Assembly: GCA_932294295.1 (NCBI GenBank)
Contig: OW028584.1
Location: 33,365,969 to 33,429,968 of the forward strand
Direction of reading: 5' to 3'
Length of the DNA stretch: 64,000 nt
Source: Alitta virens
Taxonomy: Eukaryota > Annelida > Polychaeta > Phyllodocida > Nereididae
The notes under the pieces are model-generated. The model was not told the origin of the DNA, searched no databases, and saw only the letters and a program-made list of their open reading frames with translations. Made by a program: the position numbers and the translations under genes. Each line of letters opens with the position of its first letter. Position 1 is the first letter of the stretch. This document shows positions 35,526-47,400 of the stretch, piece by piece.

Positions 35526-37998
35526 ACTACAGTTAGGTTTCATGAAGAACTGAAATTGAACTACAGTTAGGTTTTATTAAGAACTGAAATTGAACTACAG
35601 TTAGGTTTTATTAAGAACTTGAAATTGAACTACAGCTAGGTTTCATTAAGAACTTGAAATTGAACTACAGCTAGGTTTTATTAAGAACTTGAAATTGAAC
35701 TACAGCTAGGTTTTATTAAGAACTTGAAATTGAACTACAGCTAGGTTTTATTAAGAACTTGAAATTGAACTACAGCTAGGTTTTATTAAGAACTTGAAAT
35801 TGAACTACAGCTAGGTTTTATTAAGAACTTGAAATTGAACTACAGCTAGGTTTTATTAAGAACTTGAAATTGAACTACAGCTAGGTTTTATTAAGAACTT
35901 GAAATTGAACTACAGCTAGGTTTTATTAAGAACTTGAAATTGAACTGCAGCTAGGTTTTATTAAGAACTTGAAATTGAACTGCAGCTAGGTTTTATTAAG
36001 AACTTGAAATTGAACTGCAGCTAGGTTTTATTAAGAACTTGAAATTGAACTGCAGCTAGGTTTTATTAAGAACTTGAAATTGAACTGCAGCTAGGTTTTA
36101 TTAAGAACTTGAAATTGAACTACAGTTAGGTTTTATTAAGAACTTGAAATTGAACTGCAGCTAGGTTTTATTAAGAACTTGAAATTGAACTGCAGCTAGG
36201 TTTTATTAAGAACTTGAAATTGAACTGCAGCTAGGTTTTATTAAGAACTTGAAATTGAACTGCAGCTAGGTTTTATTAAGAACTTGAAATTGAACTGCAG
36301 CTAGGTTTTATTAAGAACTTGAAATTGAACTGCAGCTAGGTTTTATTAAGAACTTGAAATTGAACTGCAGCTAGGTTTTATTAAGAACTTGAAATTGAAC
36401 TGCAGCTAGGTTTTATTAAGAACTTGAAATTGAACTACAGCTAGGTTTTATTAAGAACTTGAAATTGAACTGCAGCTAGGTTTTATTAAGAACTTGAAAT
36501 TGAACTGCAGCTAGGTTTTATTAAGAACTTGAAATTGAACTGCAGCTAGGTTTTATTAAGAACTTGAAATTGAACTGCAGCTAGGTTTTATTAAGAACTT
36601 GAAATTGAACTGCAGCTAGGTTTTATTAAGAACTTGAAATTGAACTACAGCTAGGTTTTATTAAGAACTTGAAATTGAACTGCAGCTAGGTTTTATTAAG
36701 AACTTGAAATTGAACTGCAGCTAGGTTTTATTAAGAACTTGAAATTGAACTACAGCTAGGTTTTATTAAGAACTTGAAATTGAACTGCAGCTAGGTTTTA
36801 TTAAGAACTTGAAATTGAACTGCAGCTAGGTTTTATTAAGAACTTGAAATTGAACTGCAGCTAGGTTTTATTAAGAACTTGAAATTGAACTGCAGCTAGG
36901 TTTTATTAAGAACTTGAAATTGAACTGCAGCTAGGTTTTATTAAGAACTTGAAATTGAACTACAGCTAGGTTTTATTAAGAACTTGAAATTGAACTGCAG
37001 CTAGGTTTTATTAAGAACTTGAAATTGAACTGCAGCTAGGTTTTATTAAGAACTTGAAATTGAACTGCAGCTAGGTTTTATTAAGAACTTGAAATTGAAC
37101 TGCAGCTAGGTTTTATTAAGAACTTGAAATTGAACTACAGCTAGGTTTTATTAAGAACTTGAAATTGAACTGCAGCTAGGTTTTATTAAGAACTTGAAAT
37201 TGAACTGCAGCTAGGTTTTATTAAGAACTTGAAATTGAACTGCAGCTAGGTTTTATTAAGAACTTGAAATTGAACTGCAGCTAGGTTTTATTAAGAACTT
37301 GAAATTGAACTGCAGCTAGGTTTTATTAAGAACTTGAAATTGAACTGCAGCTAGGTTTTATTAAGAACTTGAAATTGAACTACAGCTAGGTTTTATTAAG
37401 AACTTGAAATTGAACTGCAGCTAGGTTTTATTAAGAACTTGAAATTGAACTGCAGCTAGGTTTTATTAAGAACTTGAAATTGAACTGCAGCTAGGTTTTA
37501 TTAAGAACTTGAAATTGAACTACAGTTAGGTTTTATTAAGAACTTGAAATTGAACTGCAGCTAGGTTTTATTAAGAACTTGAAATTGAACTACAGCTAGG
37601 TTTTATTAAGAACTTGAAATTGAACTACAGCTAGGTTTTATTAAGAACTTGAAATTGAACTGCAGCTAGGTTTTATTAAGAACTTGAAATTGAACTGCAG
37701 CTAGGTTTTATTAAGAACTTGAAATTGAACTGCAGCTAGGTTTTATTAAGAACTTGAAATTGAACTGCAGCTAGGTTTTATTAAGAACTTGAAATTGAAC
37801 TGCAGCTAGGTTTTATTAAGAACTTGAAATTGAACTGCAGCTAGGTTTTATTAAGAACTTGAAATTGAACTACAGCTAGGTTTTATTAAGAACTTGAAAT
37901 TGAACTAGAGCTAGGTTTCATTAAGAACTTGAAATTGAACTACAGCTAGGTTTTATTAAGAACTTGAAATTGAACTACAGCTAGGTTTTATTAAGAAC
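35524..37998 (+). repeat. 35-bp satellite, about 70 units, starting at the lectin stop codon
   Basis: Unit: GAACTACAGCTAGGTTTTAT plus TAAGAACTTGAAATT. The first units are 34 bp and carry GTTAGGTTTCATGAAG; later ones are almost identical at 35 bp. Two unit types alternate irregularly, CTACAG and CTGCAG; the second dominates the middle and the first both edges. The TGA stop of the lectin gene (35523-35525) is part of the first unit. The period is not a multiple of three, so it is not coding repeat. Confidence 0.97.
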
Positions 37999-38000
37999 AG

Positions 38001-38640
38001 CCAATCAAATTTAACCTAAGCAAAGCCAGACAATTTTCTGGCTATAGCTGGCTACTCAAAGCCGGATCTAAAAGTATATGCAGCACTATTTGTTGCGTAT
38101 TAGTTGAGAGTTATATTTGTCATTTCTTGATGAAAATATGTCGATTGTACATGAATATTTTTGATATATTTGATAAATTTCTTACATTTACTAGGTTTAT
38201 ATTTTTCAGTGGTGTTAGTTGTAAGCTGACTATAAGCTAGGAGTATTACTTGTAATTTGTAGCTGCATTAATTATGAAATGGTGACAATTAAGGAGATGT
38301 GCTATCCACCATCCTCTTTAGCATGTATAATATGCAAATGATTCCGCCACTAAATATAAATAGCTTATAAACATAGGGGCATAAGTTGAACACCATTTAA
38401 ATTCTAATGTATGCAGATTACATAGCATTATAGGCTGAAAATGTAATCAGACTAGCAAATTACGCTGTGAATGAGGACAAAGACAAAAAAACTGCATTTT
38501 AGACCTAAACGACAACAGAACTTAATATATATTTATGTATGAAAATATTGAATTGGAAACATTTGTATTTTATACTTAATAGGCTTATACAACAATGTTT
38601 AACCTATTATTTGTTATGGGAGTTACATTTGGGGTTACTC
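38001..38640. other. 3' flank of satellite, no gene seen
   Basis: AT-rich sequence with no coding exon recognised. Confidence 0.5.
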
Positions 38641-38647
38641 TATAGAT

Positions 38648-38980
38648 ATGAGTTATTGTTGTCATTGTTGTCATGGTGATCGTTGTTGTTCTCGTTGTTG
38701 TTCACATTGCTGTTCTTGTTGTCATGGTTGTCGTTGTTCTCGTTGTTGTTCTTGTTGTTCTCGTTGTCATGGTTGTCGTTGTTGTTCTCACTGTTGTTCT
38801 CGTTGTTGTCATGGTTGTTGTTGTTGTTGTCTTTGTTGTCATTGTTGTTCACATTGTTGTTCTCGTTGTTGTCATGGTTGTTGTTGTTGTCGTTGTTGTC
38901 ATTGTTGTTCTTGTTGTTGTTCATGTTGTTGTTCTCATTGCTGTTGTTGCTGTCATTGTTGTTGTTGTTGTTGTTGAATA
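38648..38980. repeat. Imperfect (TTG/TTC)n trinucleotide satellite
   Basis: About 330 bp of TTG with regular GTC, TTC and CAT variants (TTGTTGTTCTCGTTGTTGTC-type units). It is open in several frames on both strands (Asn-rich on minus, Val-, Cys- or Leu-rich on plus) only because of its period. Confidence 0.9.
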
Positions 38981-39117
38981 AAGCCAGTCTTCCCAAAGGC
39001 ATGCCGCTTTAGGGAAGAGTACAGTTACAAATGTACTAAATGTAATGTGGAAGAAAATTTAATCAAATAAAAATTGATGTTATTATAGAGCACGTCCTGT
39101 GATAATATACAACTTAT

Positions 39118-39380
39118 GGGGCGTTCACACTGTCATGTATAAGACCTACGTATGACCACGGATGGAAAAAAAAACGGGCTATACATGGTCACTTGTGGCT
39201 CTGTTAATCACGTATAAATTCTTTCAAAGAGTGTACTTGAGGCAGTCGTAAATCGCTTGGCAGACGTCCGTCAAACACTTGCTGAACATCCATCGCCAGG
39301 CATCAATGCGGCATCCGTGAGGCTCTCATAGGCACTCGTACATCGCTCGTAGATCGCCCATGAGCAAGGATGGGCACGGA
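39118..39380. mobile_element. Dispersed repeat (GTGGCTCTGTTAATCACG), copy 1
   Basis: Shares ordered blocks with 51822-52235: CTGTCATGTATAAGACC / CTGTCACGTACAAGACC, GGCTCTGTTAATCA, ATAAATTCTTTC, GGCAGTCGTA and CATCCGTCAAA-type blocks. In the second copy extra sequence separates the first two blocks. No coding frame; class unknown. Confidence 0.6.
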
Positions 39381-40423
39381 AGATGACGCATATAGAACGT
39401 ATGTTCTTACACAGAACGTACATAGAACGTAGGTAGAATGTACAAATGTACGGCATGTGAATCACGAGTGAGTAAAAATATCTCCAAAGGCTACAGTCCA
39501 AGGAAAAATAGAATGGGATTTGTTGTCCCATAATCAATTTTTTATACTTGACCATGTCTGCATTATCCACTAAATTACAATAGTAATCTTTTACAACGAA
39601 GCCCACTTAGTTGGGTTGATGTAGTGTGATTTATATTTCAATTTAGATTTGTGTATTTTGCTCACTGGACTTGTCAATAAAACTTTTTCTATCGTATCGC
39701 TTTGTATCGTATCTATCTTTCTATCAGTCAGTCTTATTAGATGAAAGGATCTAATGTATCAGACAGAGTTTAGGTGGCCTCATGCTGTTGTAGTGTTGTT
39801 GTTTTTTTTTTGTTTTTTTTTTGTTTTTTTTTAATAAATTGGATCCCAGGAAATTTAGCCTGTATCTAACTTTGTAAACAGTATTGATAATGCATATTTC
39901 ATAAAAGCAAATAGAAGTTGGCTTATTCCGTTGCCACTGAATTTAATTGATTAAAATGGATGCACTCGATTGGTGCCAAATGGTAAAATCATCATTAATT
40001 ATTTAACCATATTTTCAACAGACTGCACTCGAGCCTGTTTGTCCATTTCTTCATAAGTTATATAGATTATAAGAGCATTGTAATGTGCTCTTTTCAAATT
40101 TGATAAATTATTTGTGTCTCCCACAACAGCTTCTATGTATTTGCTTAAATATAACTCACTGGAGCTTATGAAATATGCATTACAACTTGACGAGATGCTG
40201 TCGAAAATAAAGACTTCTATTAAATCAAAATGACAGGAAAATAAGGCATTATGATCATATCAGCTATCATAGAATAGAATTCATTGTAACCTTTCATTAT
40301 AATGAACTCTTCCTTATTGCCTTTAAGACATAACAATTTATTGGTAAAGAGTTAACCTGTGTTGTAGGCCAGTTTGTCAGATGCAGTCTTCATGAACTAG
40401 TTATTTCTGTTAACAAACACAAA
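39381..40423. other. Upstream flank of the FAMeT-domain gene
   Basis: AT-rich, with T-runs near 39800-39832. There are no clear exons; it includes the 5' flank of the next gene. Confidence 0.45.
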
Positions 40424-41391
40424 ATGAAGATATTTCTGGTGTGGATTTTCACCATGACTGTTGGTCATGTACATGCAGGTATGTCAGTTCATATGTACCA
40501 CCACCAATATAGAATCAATTGTGGAAAAGGGTAAAAGAAATGTATGTTGGTTATTAACTCTTGAAGCGTGAATTCTGCACAATGCACATGTAAGAATATT
40601 TTAAAGAATATTTACATATAAGACAAAGTTTTTAAATTTCCGCTGTGATCCTTTAGAAGGTTTTCTACGTAATAATAAAGACATTTTGCACAATTTAAGG
40701 TCTGCAGGTTAGTATTAAGAAGTTGCCTTAAATGACCTCATACAGGGGCGGATTTAATAGGGGTCAAGGGGGGTCCTGACACCCCCCCCCCTTTTCTCTG
40801 GCAAAATGCACCTTCGCTGCTCGTACAAGTCCTATACCTGACCCCCCTTTCCAAAAATCGTACATCCGCCCCTGTCATATTTCATATATATTATATGGTA
40901 CTCGACATTTTTAATTGACTATCTCTGGTAATTACGTTGCACTGCTGTTAATCTTCAAATATTTTACTTTATCCCCAATATCCAAACTGAGTGTGACAAA
41001 TATATATATTTTACTTTTTAAAAATTTTCAATCACTTTTACTTTTTAAAAATTTTCAATCACTTTTTGGCATATTAATTGTATTTGGGTCAAAGCAAGAA
41101 ATGTCAAAACGATTTTTTCTTTATATTTCTGGATCACCCTGCTCATAACTGGAGACTTACCAAATTATTTTTTGTAATTTTCAGTAAGCTACATGTCAAA
41201 CAGCTCTACATATATGGCCATTGATTACAACACCAAAGATGGAAGTTTTGTTTTTGAAGTCAAATCCTTGTCCAATGCTCATATTGCACTCAGTCATGGG
41301 TTTGTTTTTGGAGCAGGATTAAACCAGGAAATGTATGAGTTCGTAATAGGTATTGTACAACCTCTTTTTCAATACTTTATCCTAATCGAAG

Positions 41392-41423
<32 letters not shown>

Positions 41424-44400
41424 GTCTATGTCAACTTCTCTTGGTCAAAGATGTATACTTCATAAAGGTGTAAAATTTTGGAATCATTTTTACAACAAAA
41501 TCAATATTAATTGCTCTTGGCATGGTTATAAAAAAAAGTTGAAACAATCTCTATTAAATCACTTTAATTTACAACCAACAATAATTTTAATTGCATTGTA
41601 GCAGTACATCCACCTGTGTGTTGTTCTGTCAATGGCAAAGTTTGTATTTTCTTAAATTGTTTGTGTTAGTGTTGCCTTTTGATTCCACCAAATGTACTAG
41701 ATTTAATTAATAGAGGAGTCAATATGCCTTATGGCATCTGTTTCCTTTTTTTATGTACAGTATACTTGAATGTCTACCTTATATAATAGGGCGGGGGCCT
41801 AGCTCAGAGGTAGCGCTCTGGGCTTCCAACCGCTGGGTCCTGGTTCGATTCCCGGTCGAGCCTAAGTTGGATGGCTGTTTCATCCTTTGTCTCATTGCCA
41901 TGGTCTCTGCCTGTCCTAATTAGCCCAACTGGTGCACAAATACAGGACTAATAAAGCCCTAATCACACACACTCAAACACACTACCTAATATAATAAGAT
42001 GTCTTTGTACTTTTGTATAATTAGATATGTTTGTATTTTTGTACTACTGTTCATAAGATAAGATAAAGTTTCGAATTTAAAAAAAGAAAGTCTCTACCGG
42101 TGTGATGGTTAGCTAGTTTATATGACCAGCTGACAGAGGCAAACATAATGATGAGATAACATTTGGAGTCAGCACCATGTTACATTTACCCCTTGGGTTG
42201 GAGAGTGCGGGCCTAGCTCAGTGGCAGTAGCACAGGTCCCGGTGTCCAATTCCCAGTCAAGCCTAAGTTGGATGGCTGCCCAACAAACACAGGACGTCAT
42301 GAAAACATTCTGAGATGGTTTTCTTGGAAAGTTCTCTTTGAACTGTCCAAAAAACATTTTGAAAACCTTTTATAAGATTGTTTCATTTGGACTTTCTTGA
42401 AATGTTTCCATCAAACAACTAAAAAATTTTTAAACGTTTTATGAAATTGTTTTATTCTGACTTTCCGAAAATGATTTCAGCAAATGGAAAAATATGTTTC
42501 CCAAACATTTTATAATAGTTTTACTTAAACGTTCCTAGAATGTTTCTTGGAAACCGTGTTATGAAATTGTTGCACTTGGACTTTCTTGCAACGTTTCTAG
42601 CAAACGACAATACATGTTTTTCAAAGAAGTTGTTATGCAATGATTGGAAAACGTCCATGGACATTGACTAAAAGACATTCTGAAAACATAATACAAAGTT
42701 TTTTTATATAAATTAATGGTATCCTCTAAAACCCCTTCCCAGCAAATGTCTGAATATTGTTCGGAAAATGTCTCATATAATTGTTCAATAAAGGCTTCAG
42801 AAAATGTTTCTATGCCAAACAATGTTTGGAAAACATTTCGCAAAAATGTTTTATGTACTCAGGTTCTCCTTGAAATGTTCCTTTTAAAATGACTTCATGC
42901 AAAAATATATACAGACGTGACAGAGAGAAATCTATGATGTTACATATTAAATCTAATATTATTAATACATTATATTATTCTTGTCATAATGGCTACTGTT
43001 GGCTAGTATCAGAGAGTAGCAATTCAGCCTAGTACTGCATAGCTCAGTTGGTTGCACATCAGCCTTTAGTTCAAAAGGTACTGGGCTCAAATCCTTTTGT
43101 GGGAATCTTGATTAGGTTGCCATGGCATTTGAATAAAATGCAAAATTCCATTTTTGAATAATACATTTGCTTTAAACATCTGTTTACATAATAAGCCATG
43201 ACAAAAAAATGAGTTGATCCTTCTTTTAATTTAATCTATACCTCTTCCATTAGTAGCGTATGACAAATCTATTTTACATATTGTACTTCAAATTTTTGTT
43301 TGGAATAAATAAATATAATTATATTTCCTCTGCCAATACATGAAAATTAATTCATAAGAACTTACTTCATAAGTAGCTGTAAGAACTAAACTCTATTTCA
43401 TTCCAAGGTATTCAACAAGGAACAATGTCGACCATCCGAACAGCGGGAAAATCTCAAACTGTTGTGTTCAAAGCCACCAATGATATCACAAATCAAACTG
43501 AGTATAGGAAGTTTTGGATATCCTGGAAGGACCATATCATCAGCTTCGGTAAAGGATGGGAAATTGGCAAAGATACCGTTATGTCACACAACGACACAGA
43601 AAAGAAATACGATGTTAATGTCATCTCAATTGCCTCATACGGCAAATATGTTCAACATTGGAGAATACCTTCAGGTAAAACATGAACAAATATTTAGATA
43701 TTTCTGTGTTTGATTTTTATAACTATAGGTCATACCTTAACGTTAAATATGTTGTGAGATAGTGGATAGTAAAATTTGATTTTGAGATGCCGTTAAAAAT
43801 TTAAAGTTAAAGAGGACCATCCCTGTGTCAATTAGAGAAAAGCGCGGGGCGCGTTTCGAACCACGGGTTTCAGCCTGCCCTGCCCCACCGGGGCAGGGCC
43901 AGTCAACTTTTCATTTCAACTTGTGAGGCAGTGCGGGTGCGAGTAGAGCTCCTGTACAAAGTGTGAGGCGGATACAGGTCAAACACAAAGATGAGCATTG
44001 CAGGGGGTAGGGCGGGTGCGGAAAACCTTACAGTTAGCTATGTTGTGGGTCCATTAATTATTGTCAATTCAGGTTCAGCATTTTTCCAAAATTTTGTAAT
44101 AATGACAGTAGCCTATCTCTGTACCTGTGTATAATTTTCACCTTTCTTTTTCATGTTAGATTGCTCTGAATATTAATAGCAATTAACAAGACGCATTGGT
44201 TTCAAAAACATTGAATTTTGATTAAAACAGTAATAGCTTAACTGTCAGGTTCTGCGTGCAGTGCGGGCACAGACAGGATTCCTCTGATGTGGGGTGGATG
44301 CAGGTAAAAATATAAAATCAACTGCAATGTGGGGCAGGCTGCGGGATTAGACCATAGGAGGCAGGCCAGGCGGGTGCAGGCATAAATTCTTGGCCTGCGA

Positions 44401-47400
44401 TCATCTCTAGGTTAACTTTAGAGGACCATCCCTGTGTCAATGTTAAGATGGAATGAGAAGGTTCTCACAGTAGCTTGTAGCTTAGCAAAATATTTACTAT
44501 ATTTGAAATTTACAGTGGCTGGGAGGGGACTAACATCTCGTTCTAACAAAATAATATCTTGTTCCAACGATTAAGTATTTTGTCCTAACGGATATGTTTG
44601 GCTGGGACAAGATTATTTTTCTTTGGGACAAGATATTTTTTGCTGGGAGAAAATAGTTTCCGTTGGGACAAGATAGTTTTTCGTTAGAGCGCTATATTAT
44701 CTCGTTGGAACGTGATATTAAAAACAAGTCAATGTCCCCTCCTTGCCACCGTAGAAATTAGCTTTTAATTGTTTCGAAAAAAGATACAAGTGTGCACTTA
44801 TGTACTTACAAATTCGTAGCAGCCTTAACATATACATATGGCCTATAGCTTCAAGTAGACTGATTCCAAACCATAGGTTTTTTAATCCCATAAGGCATTT
44901 TCAAAAAGTCACTTTTGTCTACATTGAAGATTTTAAGAATAATCATAATTTCGGACAAAATCTGTTAGGTTCTAACTGTAGGCAATCTATTTATCTACGT
45001 CCATGTGAATTGCTGGCCACTGCATTAATTTACTAACCACAAAATCCCACAAAGATTGCGACGAAATATCACTAAAAAGGTTGCAATGGTCACACCGTCC
45101 TCAAAAATATCAACAGAGCAGTGAATCGACGGGAATGATGTCATTGAGGTTGAATGTTGGTTAGTCTATGAGAAATTTCGGAGCGTCACAAACTCTTTCA
45201 GTCACGTGATTTCTATGGAGCTGCCGCAAATCTTTCTTTGCTGTAAAATCTTTGTTTGCTGTAAAACAATCGGCTTTCACTAAATCTTTAATTTTAAAAA
45301 TATATACAAGTTCTAATGCATTAAAATAGTTGTACTTGCCAATTCAGCGCTAACTGTCAAGGATTTCAAATCGTTAAACAACACCGCCATGCTATACGCA
45401 AAACGCGCTATGCTACGGTTTCTTTGCACCCGAGGACGCCACTGTACAGCAATACAGCCACGACCGCCCCTAGCGGAATTTGTACAAAGCGTCATCAAAG
45501 TCAGGAAATACTGAAAGCTTGAATGTAGATCATATATTTATACTTAACAACACTTTAAAAGTCCACTAACACTCGTTCAAGATTGTATTTAGCATAAAGT
45601 ACGGCAAATAATATTTTTTTGCTTATGTGAAAGAGATTATCTATTCCCAGAGGGCGCTGCAGTGAAGTTACAGGTGCGCCACCACGCATGCAATAAATAT
45701 TCTGAAATATACGCTTTTTAGCTCTTAAATGTGTGTAGTAGCTCTAATATAGTGAATTTATTTTATTGTAACAATTCGAAATCAAAATAAAGTGAAAACA
45801 AGGTCCGTTTCTAAAGCAAAAACCAGCCGTCAAGTTTGTTTTCACATGTTTCATTTTAGACGAATTGTGTGCGGACGATCTGTACAACGACAAAAATTCA
45901 CAGCTTTTGCAAGGCCTGAATTTGTACTATAATCATAATTTTCTCGCTTCTACTAGTCGGATCTTTATTTAATTTGGTTTGTAAGTTGCGCGTTTGTATC
46001 GCGGTTCTAATGGTGTGCGATTTATAGCTTTATTTTAAAAACTGTACGAAAGCGCAAGTTAAAACAGTTTTGGCAGGATTTCCCTATGTTGTGAAACCGC
46101 GCTAAGTTTGGTATAGTACCACGTAGCAGCCTTAATGTATACATATGACCTCTGAAATGACTGACAGTGACAACCCTCAGTTATGAATTGCCAGGGCTGG
46201 ATCTGCAAATGCTGAGTGTTTATATTGATAAGTGATGTCTGTACCAAGCCAATTAAACTGTAAAAAAAAAATCCTTTTCCGTTTTAAACATCTTAAGCCT
46301 TGTGAGAGAAAAATTTATTGCATTAATACAGTGCTGCAATAAGAACGAGAAAATTATCTCTTCAACATGCATGTTCACTTCTGAAACTAAATGAACCTGT
46401 GTGTATGTAGTAAGTGAAATGACAGTAATGGCGGACAAAGCTGTAAATTGTGTATCTTTCAGTATATGTTGTTCAACCCGAAGGACCTTTGTGTCACCTG
46501 CAAACCCACTACACAAACAAATCCATGGCAAATGCTGTAGTTCTTGATGAAGACTCCAATACGTGTCTACCTGTGAGTTTTATGCTTTGGCAATTTTACC
46601 ATTTAATATGTGTTGATTTTCGTTTTTACATTTAAAAGCTTCCTTTAGGCCTACATGTAATTTGACACCAATTAAAAAAATTTGATTATAAGTGAAATTG
46701 TTAAAAGGTACCAATAAATGTTTAAGTAACACTATGGGCGGGAATTCTATAAACGATTGCTTTTTAGTTCGACTTCAACGCTGAAACAACATCCCATTTC
46801 ATTACAGGCGGTTCCATCTCAAATTCCACTTTACTAAATTAGTTTTGGGTATACCTGGCAACGGAAACAGCTTCTATCGTTTGAAAAGAAAAAAAAAGAA
46901 TCCATTTGCAAAGGCAAAACCAAAATTATGTTCATGTGACCTAATTTAGATGTCTAAAAATAGAATTTTCATTTGGTTACAAGGCCTTATTACATGATAA
47001 TATAATTCCTGGAAGTAAACATTCTTTTTGAAAAGATAATTTTCTTGCTCTTATTGCAGCACTGTATTAATGCCATAGAATATCCCCTTTCAAAAAAGAA
47101 AAAGTGATGTTTTGTTTTACTTTCTTCCAGATTACTCCTACATCAAAGGGTCTATCACTGTCATTCATAATGAATGGAAAATCAACAAAGTTCATTGAAA
47201 TTGTTCTAAAAGATGTGCCATCCTGTGACGAACCTTACATTACAGTGCTTTCCCAGCTGAGCATGAATCAACTGCATCTGATCAATGAAACCAGAACCAC
47301 CAGTGGCATGCTCCACTGCAGATTTGCAATGATAGCTGATTTAATTTCCAACTATGTCATCACGATCATTTTTCAGGTATACTCGTTTGAGCAAGGAAGG

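Noticed and set aside
35524..37998. CRISPR array
   Set aside because: Units are contiguous 35-bp copies without unique spacers, in a eukaryotic gene context; it is a satellite.
38640..39012. Asn-rich, Cys-rich and Leu-rich frames at the TTG satellite
   Set aside because: Open on both strands in several frames because of the 3-bp period; not protein-coding evidence.
42559..42843. Minus-strand 94-residue frame
   Set aside because: Overlaps a diverged tandem repeat, which explains its repeated ETFSE-like pattern.
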